Assembly: GCA_914767715.1 (NCBI GenBank)
Contig: OU612069.1
Coordinates: forward strand, 15,001,387-15,065,386
Source of the DNA: Membranipora membranacea
Taxonomy: Eukaryota > Bryozoa > Gymnolaemata > Cheilostomatida > Membraniporidae
Reading direction: 5' to 3'
Length of the DNA stretch: 64,000 nt
Shown here: piece after piece, positions 48,432-61,800 of the stretch
How positions within the stretch are numbered: position 1 is the stretch's first letter
Layout: every line of letters begins with the position of its first letter
Notes under the pieces: model-generated
What the model saw: only the letters and a program-made list of their open reading frames with translations
What the model was told of the DNA's origin: nothing
Databases searched by the model: none
Program-made: the position numbers and the translations under genes

Positions 48432-51400
48432 ATGGCGAAATTCATCGTTGTGGTCTGCTCTCTAGCTTTGTGTGTATTAGGTAAGTACGGCATTGTGTAT
48501 GTGTAAGTGTAGCTGTTTTTCACTATTTTCTTTTGCTGTACCCTGGGTAATCGGGAGCCACTTTACTTTTAATCTAATTGTCTATTTTGATATTGATCTA
48601 GTACTGTTGTCGATTTAGATTCTATTATCGATGTTGATTTTGCTGCCTATTACAGTTGTCTATTGCTGTTTTCTATTGTGTTGCCTATTCTGTTGTTTTG
48701 ATGTTGTCAAGTTTTGCATTGTCAATCTATCTTATTTGGGTTTTGAAGTTCTGTTATTAGGAATTCTATACTGATATTTCCCTCTTTTGTAGTCACGGAA
48801 GCTAGTCCATCTAGTTTGCCTGCTTACAATTTGCGTCCAGCTTTGTGTAAATCCGACAGCCGGTGTCCAGGGTCTCAAAAATGTCGTGGTAAGTTGCATA
48901 TGAACTCGGCAACATTTATTTCCCCTTAAAAACATTTCCACACTGTCCCAAAGAAAGTGGGGATAAGTTCAAAACAACAAAGCTGTTCGATCCACTTGCA
49001 ATTGTACATTATGTTGCAACCTGTAAAAACGCCAGCTAACCTAACACTTTGCTAGTGAGTAAGAAAACTGCGCCATCTACAATTGTAAAGGTTATAATAA
49101 ATCTTCGCCTGCATCCAGAGCAACAGAAAAGTAAAACCTACAATGCATTAAAATTGTTTTCTGCTCAAGTACAACATTATTACAGAACAATGATTTTCAT
49201 CACATAAATGCATATGATGAAGGTTGTTCGCAACCTACATCAGATGCATTTATGTGATGAATATCATAAATGCATCTGATGTAGGTTGCGAACAACGTAC
49301 ATTTGCAAGCTCTATATCAATTATTGCATGCGTACTATGTCCTCCGCAAAATTCTCTCCCCGTGCAATTTTTTCAACTTAATAATGGTGATTCGTTACGA
49401 GTTGGCGGCAAGCAGAAACCTGTTTGGTCACAATTGCGGTTAAAAAAAACCTTAAAATTTTATGGGAATTGCATCAAACCAGTGGTTTCATCAGGCTCAT
49501 TTCTCACCTCTGTCATTTACAGTTTGCCATTTAGGTTTGTCAAAGCAAGCTTGTCTTTTATAATTACCCTACACTTTTCTGTTCCAACAGTTTTTGGGGA
49601 CCATAGCTGGAAGAGATGTGTTGATGCAGTGCTTCCTCCCTGTTCAGTAGGAGCCAGGTAAGAATGATTCAATAATGATTACTTTGTAATAAGTTTACAC
49701 TTAACAGGGACAGCCAATATGTTTAAATTTCTCTGGTGACTCACTCAAATAAGGGTCTTGAGTAACATACCGCAGATTTTGATTGTACATGTAAAAAGTG
49801 ATGTGAAATTTTACCAATCTGACTTTCACATGACGTGGAAAAGTCTTAGGAAGTAAATGACTTCTTGACAGATATGAGTAATTCCATTATGTAGGCATAC
49901 AATGGTAGGGTATGAAGAAAGCTAGAATAAATGGTCAGCTGTGAGGCCGTCCGTCCATTATTTATACCATATAGCATACTCTTTAGTCTAGGCATAGCAA
50001 ACCACATGTTTCAGTCCCTGCTCTGAATGGTTAAGTGATATGAAACTAGGACTAAGGTAAGAAGGTAATTTTGCATATTTAAATTTATGATTACAATAGA
50101 CAATCATCTGATAGTGCCAAAGTTCCTGGTAGGCGGGATCGAAAACATGCCAAAATGATGAGATAAACAACTAATACACAAACACCGGAAACAGCATCTG
50201 CCAAGTTTCCCGAAACGCAGCAGCTGTTATGCTAATCGGTAAATTATTGTACCAGCCTCAAATTACCCAAAGATAAACTATTTCTTTTCAATTGTAGTTC
50301 AACTAATGTATGGCAGATCATCCGAATTGTGAAGCGAAAGTAAGTGCAAATTGTTAACCCACAACACCAAAGCATTTTGTACTAGGAGCTCAGTGATATG
50401 CATAGCATGAGTGCCTAGATACTGAGCTTACTTTTGTCAAACATAGTTTTGGAACCACTCCCAAGAAAAATCACTCATCATTCTTTTGGTGATCTTGTAT
50501 TTGGACATTAAGGATCAGCCAATGTGTTGCGCTGATCTGATTGCTTAATGGACAGGAAAAAGAAACAACGCAAGGTCAACAAACATGCCCATTGAGATGA
50601 AGTGAAGAGTGTTTCAGATTTGCCATATATCACAAGGTACCTCAATGAAAGCACCAACCGACCTGATATTGGCTCTCACCCACCCACCAGCCAATCAGGG
50701 CCAATGCATTGTTCTCTCTCATCCACCAGCCAATCAGGGCCAGTATCTTGGCTAATGAAAGATTAACCTGCTGGCGATAGATTAGCCATGATTGAGCAGA
50801 CATTTATAAGGATGGTTTGTCCTGACATCAGTTTCCTGTTTAATGATGTCATCAGAAGCCATTTATCTCGTAAAAGTCAAATTGATGGCAGTGAAATGAT
50901 CACAACTCCCTGAAGATTAAAAAATTGAAAAGCCGAAAGTCGAAATTTATCTAACCATAAATCATCATGAGATGAAACCAGTGTATAACAACAAACTGTC
51001 GTTCTTATTTTCAAGGTCGGCTACGGTTGGGATGCAAGCTGCGGCGTTCAAGGTAAGAAGATGTTGAGTGCTAATATCATTATAAGCAGGAGGGTGAGAT
51101 GTTTGTTATCATTGATATGTAGTTAATGATAAATTCACATGCTTGACCCGTTGATATCAAATACTGAATACTGAAAATAATGAATTATTTATTGATGTTT
51201 GTTATATCAGTTTATCAGTTGGCAAATCCGAATACAAAATACTTTACTCCTTGAGGGTTACTGACATATCCTTTTTCTTTTCTTTACCAAGGTAGGAGAA
51301 TACAATTCTCAAGTTGCCGTCAACTTCCCTGATGAAAGAGGAAAGAAACTGCAGCTCCCAAATCCAGACAAAACATTAGCATTTACAATCACCTACAACT

Positions 51401-53190
51401 CAGAGCAGTATGGAAAGTTCTCAGAGGCTGTGGCTGCTTTTGCACCAAAGTTTGCTGAGATTGAACAGGTTTGTGTTTGACTTTTGACTGAGTAGGGATT
51501 TTCCTCAATCCTTGATGATTGTTCCATAAAATCTGATATAAATAGACGAGAAAAATAAGAGGCATTTCGAGATTCTGAACTGACAGTTTATTGCTAAGAT
51601 CGCAACAATCATCAGCGGAATGCTGAACTCTGGATCCTTGTACATTCAACCACAGCTATTACAATCCTATCAATTGATCAGTTCCAGGCATTTGATAGCC
51701 ATTTAATGACCATTATCAAGTAGAAAAAATTTAACCTTATGTTAGTTAGATTTGTGTGCAATATTAAAACTATAAGTATTAAAATGATCCATTCTCAGTG
51801 ATAAGAGTGGTGCCAGGAAGAGCATGCCGCTCTCTTACTACATCAGTGGAAAAACCTGTTAAAACTAGGCAGGATGGCAACTAAACAAGCGTGAGTTTTC
51901 AATCTTGTCGATATTATTTATTTGTAGTTGTTCAGTTGCCACCAAATAAGATACATAGGTGGTAACGATTTCAATACGACCATAATGTTACCAACTGTTC
52001 ATATACAGACGGCTGCCCATGCTTCTGGGAATGCTTTCTACTACCAGAGAACTCAAGTCACCAACCCTCCATCTACATGGGATGGACAGGTAAGGCCTCT
52101 TTTTTTTAAATAAATGAGAAGAAAAAATTATATTCATGAGGATTATAGGGGTAGGGACCATCCATACATGACAAGTTACCCTATATCATAGGGTAACACC
52201 AGATATATTGACTGATTACCCTATGAGACCAGATGACCCTACAACCACCCCACTTTTGCTGCTAAGAGCTAAGTGCAGTTTTATTTGCTTAGTCAGCAGT
52301 CATGAGGTCTAGTTTACAATCAATTATAACCAATTGCAGCTAGTTTAAACTTTTCACGTAATAATACTCTGTGTAACACTTGCTAGAATTTGGCAAATCA
52401 TGGTTTTCTCATAATAAAACAGCAGAATAACGAACATTTGGTGGCTTGGGTTCTACCCCATACCGCTGAAAGGAGGTTTTCAGGGTCCCCCAGACCAACC
52501 CAGCCCGCATGGTGCTGTACCACCAGATATGGAGTACAGCCAACTTGTCATGCATCACCCAAGACAGTTCTCCCCATTGGACTCAAAGCTGCAACTCTGT
52601 GGTATCTAAAGCATGCAAATGAATGGTCCATTCAGCTAAAATAATATAAATTTGTTACAGCAGCGACAAATTGAAGCAGGACAACAATGCTCAACAATCC
52701 CAATATTTTTTTAAAACTCCACAGTAGAGATTTTTACCGGGGAATGGCTGCAGCGTAATTGAATAAAATTCTGCACCCTAATTTAAGCATTGTTAATGAC
52801 CAAGGTGTAAGCTCCTCCCCTTCCTTGTCTCATCTAATGTGAGGGACTGAGAAAGATGATAAAAATATCAGTCAGAATACAGGTGATTTTTGGCCCCGAT
52901 CATATAATCAAAGTTAAATCCTTGTATCCTTGTCCGATTTCTTCGCTTGTGTGTAACTCGGTAACTTCAATTTGTGATTTCAGAACATCTTTGGGGTTTC
53001 GATCAACAACGATTTCCGTCTTGGTACAGTATTCACTGCTGTACTAGTATTTGAGGATGTCCAATCAGATGACTTCCACCCACCACCGCCAGTAGACGTG
53101 TACTTTACTGAGGCCGAGAAGATTATGCTGCTGAGCTGGATTAATGGTCTGGCCAAGCCTCCGTTTGTGGCCACAGATCACGAAGCTTAA
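48432..53190 (+). CDS. Secreted WAP-like + MMACHC-like (CblC family) fusion, plus-strand copy 2
   Basis: Eight exons: 48432-48480, 48793-48888, 49591-49657, 50298-50339, 51016-51052, 51292-51468, 51928-52089 and 52984-53190 (TAA); about 278 aa. Signal peptide MAKFIVVVCSLALCVLG. The WAP-like module is reduced: relative to copy 1 the first cysteine is Ser and the second of the CC pair is Arg (CPGSQKCRG), leaving five. The MMACHC-like core is intact and very close to copy 1: FPDERGKKLQLPNPDKTLAF, HIQTAAHASGNAFYYQ with the His matching human His122, FGVSI, TEAEKIMLLSW. Exon 3 is 15 nt longer than in copy 1 and exon 2 is 15 nt shorter, so the total length is unchanged. A likely polyadenylation signal is at 53214. 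Predicted extracellular; function inferred from the family only. Confidence 0.87.
49223..49296. repeat. Perfect 32-bp inverted repeat with 10-bp loop, in intron 2
   Basis: GTTGTTCGCAACCTACATCA...TTTATG (49223-49254) and its exact reverse complement (49265-49296). Part of the same sequence (ATAAATGCATATGATGAAGG) precedes it at 49204. Absent from the matching intron of block 1. Confidence 0.9.
52164..52552. mobile_element. MITE-like insertion of about 390 bp in intron 7
   Basis: Block 1 reads ACCATCACCCAAGACAG straight through, while block 2 has about 390 bp between ACCATC and CATCACCCAAG. The insert starts CATACATGACAAGTT and ends AACTTGTCATG, short terminal inverted repeats, with CATC as a possible target duplication. 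It has no coding potential. Confidence 0.75.
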
Positions 53191-55875
53191 AAAGCGTATC
53201 GCAGATTAAGCATAATAAACAGCTTATGTACGAAACCTTCAATCACCGGCATAATAGAAACATACCAGGCTTGTAATTTTGCAAACATTGTACAATATGT
53301 TTTAAAATAGATATCAATTATGTTGATAGATTGAATTATGCTGCATATATTTTATTATAAACCCGAATAGAAAAAATTTAAGCTTAGATGATAGATCGTC
53401 TGCCTTTTTTTTTCAATTACCTGTAAAATATTTTTGCTGATATGCAAAGTAGGCCATAATTCAAACTTTGTGTTCAAACCTCCAAGCTGATTTTCTTTAA
53501 TATTAATTTTAATGTGTTTTTCAAATAAATCTTATACTACCATCATGTTACAGTCTAACTGGCCTAATTGATGAAAGTGATGAATGCGGTAAAGACAGAA
53601 AGCTAAATTTAATACAGGTTTGGGCCAAAGTGCCTCTCCTCTACCTACATAGATTTTTTTGTTTATTGCAACCGCCTTTTCTTCTTCCTTAGCTAAGATT
53701 AGGTGAGCAATATTATATCTTGATTCTAACCGCCATTGTCAGCCAACAAATTGCAATGGCCATGAGTCGCAATTTAGAGGCTTTCAGTAACCTAGAGTAT
53801 AGTTTAGCTAGTTTTGGGATGAATTGATGATAGCAAGCACTAGATTTTTCCTAGCTGAGAAAAAAGTTTATATGACGTAACGACGGTGAGTAAATGTTAG
53901 CTAGCCTTATATTTGGGTATTTCAAACTTTGCAAATTGTCGAACATTCCCTCCTCTAAATATTTTCTATTCTCTGAACCAACGACATTAATTGGGGAAAT
54001 CGGGCCAGTGAGGAACAAATAAAATGGATGTTGATCGATGGTGATAGATTGCGAGTAGGAACTTTGCTGTTTGATTCAATCTAGAGCAACATGTCATGAA
54101 ATCTGGTCCTATTACAACAAACAGCGGCCTGATGTAGGTCAGTTGTGAACAGCAACTTGCAATACACAGCGGACGCTAGTCATCGCTGTGCGATTAAAAA
54201 TGATTAAAATCTGTGATCTACAATTCCACACTGCAATCTAGAGATAGGACGTGGTTATTGGGCCAACTACCATGTAAGAAAATACATCAATCTTTTTGAC
54301 AACACGAAGCCGCGAGTAGTCTTGTACTATACCAGGGACATAACACACAATGAGGTGAATGAATAACATCGCTCAACCTCTCTACTAACCTAACTAACAA
54401 ACCCTAACCACTGATTATGTCAAAGCTCTGTCCTTTAAAAATTTTGATATAATTTGCCGCATGCACTGTTAAAGTCCAAATAACCACATAGGAATGTTGA
54501 GGCGGTTTATAGTGTTGTAAACATAAGTAAATTAACTATTCTCAATCATGTTGCCACATATCTACTCTGAACAGATTCAATCAAAAATGATAAACTATTC
54601 TCTCCGGAACGGTAGAGAAATTATTGTTCATTCATGTTTTTGACAATGAAACAGTCAGGAATACTTAATTAAACATATTATTGGAGTTAGCTGCTCAGAC
54701 ACAGAGAGAGGATAACTTTACCTTGATATGGTAAATTATGTGTCACCCCAATCCAACTTTAAACACATTAGTTAGGTACAACTCAATAATTGGATTGCTT
54801 GGATTGGATTGCTTCCCGATAACTCAACAGCCGACTGAAGGTCAATCATAAAAAGATTGATGTAATAGGTTCGGCTGTTTGAAATAGAAAATGACTCTTC
54901 GCTGCTTTAGATTCCACAGACCTGATTGGATATAAATAAAAGGCAGTAATTTCAAAGCGTTATCTGTCAAAACAAAATGCATTCTGTTTAAATTCAAATT
55001 GACTTACACTGGAACGCTGTGTATGGGTCTCATAGTCTTTATATTTCAAATCTATAAATATCTGTATATGAGTGAAACCAACTTTTATGTGAAATCTAAT
55101 TCAGGGTCTTGCCTGAAGAATAGAGCATCGGCAAGCTTTGAAAATATGACATGGGCTGAAAATGCAATGAACCTATGAAAAAATGAAGAAAAATAAATAT
55201 ATGTGCACTGAAAGGATACCTACATTGTTGCATAGGAAACACGGGAAACATGCATCATGTGAAAATAAGACTATGGCTAAGTTAAGCACTATAAGCAATA
55301 CTATAGAGTAAAAAGCTCTGCAGAATGTCTGAAAATTCACAAGCATTGTACAGGAAAAGTTTCATCATTGTGAACGGATTAAGCTAAATAAATACGATGA
55401 AACTGTTGCACAAATAAAAAAATTAAATCCCAACATATTTCACTGATGAGAATTGTGCATTGAGCGCAGCTACGGGCTTCTACAAGAAAATGGATGGCGT
55501 GAAGCATAAAAATTTCTATCAAACCAAAGTATTTTACAACATGCGCTTTGGTCAGCAGATAGTTTCATTGAGCTTGAAGAACTTGAATAATTGAGCAAAT
55601 AAAACAAAAGCCTTTCCGTGATTCATGAATAAACACATATTTTACATTATTTTATGAGACCTGCAGTTATGTGACTATTTGAGTTAAAATTCATTTAGTA
55701 ACAACCTGTCAAAGCAGAAGTTGAATAATAAATTAAATATAAAGTCTTTTTCATAGATGAGGTACTCTGCGTGATTGAAAATGGCATCAAATGCGTCCTG
55801 AAGCTTTCATGCTATAAGATATTCTACAATGGTAACTGATACCAATATATCTTTTCCCTCTAGCTAATACAGCTG
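53191..55875. other. Intergenic region, end of block 2
   Basis: No gene seen. Up to about 54.98 kb it corresponds to 39.36-41.7 kb of block 1. From there to the FN3 receptor stop codon at 55876 it is unduplicated AT-rich sequence. The plus-strand MMACHC-like gene and the FN3 receptor gene converge here. Confidence 0.5.
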
Positions 55876-58800
55876 TCATAGTACAGTTCTACGGCTATAC
55901 ACAAGCTGTTTATCATGTAGATCAGTATCGCCGTTGCTGATTGGTTCATCGCTATAAGGCAACGTCTTGCGACGAGAGATCTGATTGGCTATTACTTCTG
56001 CCACCTCCGAGCTGATTCGACTGTCTCTCATGCTCACTCTGCTGCTGCTTCGCTCTCCCTGTTGAGAAACAAAATTGAGGTTATAGTATTTCCATTGTTT
56101 TCTGTGTATTTAGCCAAGCGGTCCATGTCTCACTTCCATTTTTCTTCTTTTATTGTATATTGTTTTGCATGCTTGGGCACATCAGGAACACCATCATTTT
56201 AATAGTGAAGATTGTTTTCAATAAATGTTTCGAAAAAAACAGATTGACAAACCACATCAAGGAGCCACACATCAACAGCTGGATACCAAATCAAATTCTC
56301 AAACCAACAGTCTTGTTGTTCGATTGATAAGATTTCAGAATTTCATTCAGATCCACATAGCTAACCATAGAGACCAAGGAACACCATCAAGCCTATTGTC
56401 TTTCCTCCAAGGCGCACAGCTCGTTCATTTTTTCAAAGGCATGGTGTAAGATTTGTCAAGTACGAGGAGAGGAAGTAGGAAGAACTTTATATCAAAATGA
56501 AATATGAAATGGCATACATAAAGCAAAGCTATGGCATTTTTACCTGAAACAAGCCTGAATCTACTTTCAAATGACTAGAAGATGTTGATATCACCGGGTC
56601 TGTCGTGGAGATCATTGAAAACACTGGTATTTCACTAGATGACATCAACACAGAATGAGGTGATGTAAGCAGTGATGATGGTGATGCAAACACTTCTATA
56701 GTAGGACTACTTCTGCTTGTTGTTGTGATGTCATCACTTTCTGAGTAGTTTGGGTTATCAAAGCCTGCGAAGTTAAAACATTAGAAGTACACTCACTGCA
56801 AAAAGCACACAACACTTAATTGTTAGGCAAAGCACAAGTAAATGGTCTATGAGGTCCAAAATAAAAGCCAAAGTGTAACATGATAGCTGGAAGTATGTAA
56901 CTATGCTGCTGGATTATTTTATCGACAGGCAGACTCAGTGTACCATATGTCGAGACAAGCTCAATTGCAAGTTCGTTCATTGAATTTAATATTTTCATCT
57001 TCAGTTAGTCAAAAATGCTTTGCAAAATATGTTAACATTAAAGGACGCTGGAAGTCAAAGACCCTAAACAGCAAAATATTCCAACGGAATCAGTTCTTAC
57101 CGGCCTCAGTTTAATTTGACAGGAAAGCATCTAAAAACACTCATAAGGGAAGCAGACTCTAAAGTGACAGGCCCACAGCCACTGGACATGGCATGGAGGA
57201 GACTATGAAAGTGCAGTAAAACTCCTTACCAGAACTATCAGAGAATGTGGCTTGCCGTATATCGTCCCGATAGTCATACAGCTTATTTTCAGGAATATAG
57301 GCTAGGCCCATCTCTGTATCACTGACCTGATGCAAATCAAAGTCCTCAGGCTCCAGTCGCCTCCGAGGAGAGCCTGTCTGAAATTGTCAAAAGTAAACTA
57401 AACATAACTTCAGATCAGACATTTATATTTATATATTCTATTGATATCATGGTCCCACTATTACCAAGATGCTGATTGCTGTTTGCTAGTGTCAGCTTAG
57501 TCCCGGTCTTAGTACCTCATATGTAACCACCTGCCCTTTCTAATAGAAATTGACCTCGGGTTGTCACACCATATTCGTTCTGAAGGTTCTCGAGCTACAT
57601 GAATGAATTCATACCGTAGAGATACTCATGCAATAGAATAACACATAATCGATGTGCTAAATATATCTAACCAAAGAAAGAAATGCTTGCAAGATGTCTG
57701 ACGGAGCAGCAGCATCATACTGACCTAGTTATTGCATCACCACACTGATATTGTGATGCACAATTGCACATTTATATCTCTTTTCAATGACGCATGAACA
57801 AATGCATGTGACCAAAGAACAACGATGGATGAGACCACTCGAAGCCAAATTATAGGGTTGAGGGGGGGGGGGGGCGTGTGTTTCTTTCACGAGAGAGATT
57901 ATCACAAATATTTACTAGAGGCAAGAAAAAGCATCTGTAAAAAACTATTTTCATGTGTTTTGGCTTAAAGAAAGAATCCTAAGAAACTCTGGCAGGGCTT
58001 ATATGGATACGAAATTACTATGTGATCCTACATACTCTTGAGCATTTGGTATGGGTCAAGTGGCCGTTCTACTCATCAAATGGCGTTGAACCCATCAAGA
58101 TCAAATTGCAGCCCCAATAAAAAGCAACGCATTTCCATGTTTGGTAAGGGAACATCATGTAGTTACCTTATATAAGTGACCTGGTCCCGGTAGTGAGTTA
58201 GATCTAGTTATCTCCCCTCGGCCCTGTCTGATACTGTAGTAATGTCCTGGTGACATATTATACCCTTCTACCATATACATCTGCTCACCAGGCATGTCTG
58301 ATAATCATCAACAAGATGGAATCATAGACTCGATTCTAATAATGGTACAGTATGATTCAGGTGATTCATCGTTGTGTCTATTGGATCAACTATTATGATA
58401 AGTTGGAAAGGCACATCAGGTCCCATATGCCTATAAAGAGGGGCTGATGATGGAGATCTCTCTATATATATCTGCTTTTTTGTTCCCTACATTTTAAAAT
58501 AATATGTCCTCTTGAGGGTTGGCAGATGGAAAAAATTGACAATTGATACTACAGTTTTATAATAAATATCAAAAATAAAATTTTTTTTATCATGTAAAAC
58601 ATACCGGCGTTTATTTGGATATTGTTGAGATTTGTCATATGGATATCTTGACCTGGTGAGTGTCTGCCCTTAGTGGTTCTGCTACTGTTTGTATACTGAT
58701 GATTCGCCTCAGCTGTCTGATTTTTCTCAAACTCAGCGGACAGGGTGTCCGACCCTTCTGCTACAAGTGCAGTCTGTGAACTAAACTTGTTCATGACTAG

Positions 58801-61800
58801 AAATAAAATAAAAACAATATAGCCTCGAACAATACGAGAATAGTTCTGAACACACCATCAATGTCTACACTTCTAATTTTTACACCCTGGTCTTTCTCAA
58901 TCTCGGAGATGGTCGTCCACAAAAGAACTCTTAAATGATCAAATGAGTGATCAGTTTGTAAATCTTCGTAGGTAGACAACTTAAATATACTTGGATAGCA
59001 ATGCTGATAAATTTTAAAAATGGCGCTGTTACATGTCTGCAGATGCAGGATGTAATGTGGCCTGGGTGGCGTAGTGGTTAGGATTCGAGTTTCTCAATCT
59101 GAGAGTCACAGGTTCGGATCGCGGTCACTACCCATGCTGCTAAAGGAGGTGAGCTCTCCCGACAATAGCCTAGCTTGCCCACTCCTACCTTGTACAGGAG
59201 TGCGCTAAATAGATGTGATAAAATCTTGTTCTACTGTAAGCATATTCTCATTTGCCTCGAAAGGGGTCTTGAATAGCAAATAAAGTTGATGTTATTTATT
59301 ATTATAAGAAGGGCAGCTTAGTTGACAGGTTCCTTTCTTACCCCACTTGAACAAAACTTGCAACAAATTGTAATTTCAGCATGTAATTACATGAAATAAA
59401 ATAAATAGCAAAGTAACTAAATATCCATCTGTTCATCTGTTCCGATGGATAAATTTCATGACTAAAATAAGACTTGGCACACTAAGGATGCTCCTAGTTG
59501 CCATTGCAATTTGCCTAAAATGTGACAGGGAACAAGTTATCTTTAATTGAGCTTACATGGAAAGGATGCATCCTTGTCGCATTCAAAATTGTGGATTCTA
59601 TTGTCATGCTGGACTTATTGGTTGATTAAAAGGTTAATAAACACTTGATTATGCAAAAAAATCTCAAACCAAAATTAACTCAAAGAGTAACAAACAAATT
59701 AGGTTACATGCAATATTAAGACAATCATTTTTTTTTTGGTTCAAGCTGTATGAGAAAAAACGACTTGGATGCTCGGCTTCAAGTTGGATGTTGAGGTTAT
59801 TTTAGCTGACACCTTTTTCGTTGGTTCCAGCTAGAGATTTTCTCTGGGGGTCAACTGATAAAACATAGATAAATAATATTTGAAAAATAGAAAACCAAAT
59901 AAATCACAACTTTTTGAACCTGGGTTGTACAGTAGTGAAGACCTATCATGGCTATCAGCTGAAATAAGTTTGATTTGGTCAAAAGAATATGCCCTATTTT
60001 GCACTTGTAATAAACACAGGTCATTAAGTTTGTGAAAAATTCCTATCTAACTGTAATCGGACAATATCATGCTAGAAGTGAAAGTAACAAGCAAAACTGA
60101 TGTTGTATTAAAAGCAGTCAATTATTATGTAGTTAAAATTATGTTAACAACTGAAAATAACATACCTCTTGAAGCTTTATATGAAAGTAATGTGAGAACA
60201 TTGAAAGGCAACTTATAAAACTCTGGTGTGGTTAGCTATTACGTTATAGCTCTTGTTGGCTGGAGGGAGGGAGGGAACCAGAGCCAGGTCACTGAAACCA
60301 CCCACTGAGATATAGTGAAAGTGAAGATTTTCAGTTTCACTTTCACTATATTTCATGGAATCTCTAACCTGGCATGGGGTCTCTCCCTCCCACCCAACAG
60401 CCAGCCGTGTTGGCTGGTGGCATGTGCAATAAGAAGAAAGTGGTGGACCGCACTCAGAAAGTTGACAATACACGTTGTATGGATGCCATTGTGTTGGCCC
60501 TGAATTGATTTTGTTGGTAGTTCTTCATCCGAGCAGAGTTCAATGACTGCCGGACAGCTCCATTATAGATAACCGAATACCACAACATACATTCTACGGT
60601 CTTAGACTAGTGTTCACAAGGCTATTTTTTATTGCAGCTTCTTGGTTTTTGCCCTCATATAATGATATAAATATTGAAACTTGTTTACAATTTGTATAGG
60701 TACTTACAATATTGCATGTTTTCAGCTCTCAGTCTACGTTTCCTACACCACACTATGAGTGAGCTTACAAGGAGTATGGTACACAGGGCTATTATAGGTA
60801 GTACAATCACAGCTACTAGCTCTATCTTACTCAAGCCGCTATTTCTCACATCTGATTGGTCGTCTGTGATTGGTTCTGTTGTTCTATTGCCTAGTTTATC
60901 AGTGGTGGGAGAATCTGGTGATTCAAATATAAAAAGCGTAAATGTCAGGTAGGATAATGGTTTTATCCATGGTACTCTGATGACATTCATTGCATATACT
61001 TATGCATCAAGATAGAAAGTGATTGTAGAAAACGCCCAAAATGACGATGTTGCCATAAGTCAAGATAGGTGACATGATAATGCCTGATTTTCTGACACAT
61101 TTTCAGTAACAGCAAAGTTTTTTCTGCAACTCATTTTTTCTCTTATTTATAATATGATCAACTCCAAGCCTGAAGCCCCAATTCACCTGACTTATAGAAA
61201 AATGTTCCCGCAAAAAAAACATGCCAGCAAGCAACAGTTACGGATGTCACAATTATCTCAGTAACAGTTGCCTACTGAAGTGGTCAACTATAGTTCTCAA
61301 CCACTGGACTATGCGTTTTGCTGATTGGTGGGTGGGTTTCTCCCACCAACCAATCAGAGCCAAAACACTGGCTAGGTGACTGGTGGCTTACGGAAAGGAA
61401 TCGCAAACAAATAGAGTAAAATCCTAACTAACCCCTAAAGTCACAGTTCAACAATGAATGAGTTCTAAACCTATCTAACATAATGTTGGATCTAGTTAGC
61501 CAAAGAAAATAAAAGAAACACGCTGTGGCAATGCCTTCAAACAACATTTGTTGTGGAGACCAAGATAGGCAATAAACACTTCAACCAGATGCACAGGTGT
61601 AATATCAAACCTACCTGTTATAGGAGTAATAAATGTCCTCGCTGGAGTCGTTGTGAACCTGATCATGGTGAAGATAACATCTCCTTCAGCCGCTGTAATC
61701 ACAGAGAGATGGATAAATGTAAATATTAGCTTGGCTGTAGTTTAGCTAGCTGAGGAGTGGCTGAATTTAAGTTAACTTCAACATAGATTCCCTCTAGCTA

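Larger units (their letters stand above)
42240..54980. repeat. Tandem segmental duplication, block 2 (MMACHC-like pair 2)
   Basis: Direct repeat of 29200-41750. Coding exons keep identical lengths in both blocks wherever they correspond, except exons 2 and 3 of the plus-strand genes. Spacers are diverged, and several insertions are block-specific (hairpin element at 45.7 kb, palindrome at 49.2 kb, MITE-like insert at 52.2-52.55 kb). Confidence 0.88.

Noticed and set aside
49224-49661. 145-aa open frame overlapping the palindrome
   Set aside because: Only 49591-49657 is exon. The rest is intron read-through that happens to lack stops, with no match in copy 1.
60169-60214. 46-nt open segment with splice-like ends as the missing FN3 receptor exon
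   Set aside because: Its phases do not bridge phase 1 at 60708 to phase 0 at 58979, and joining it directly gives a stop.
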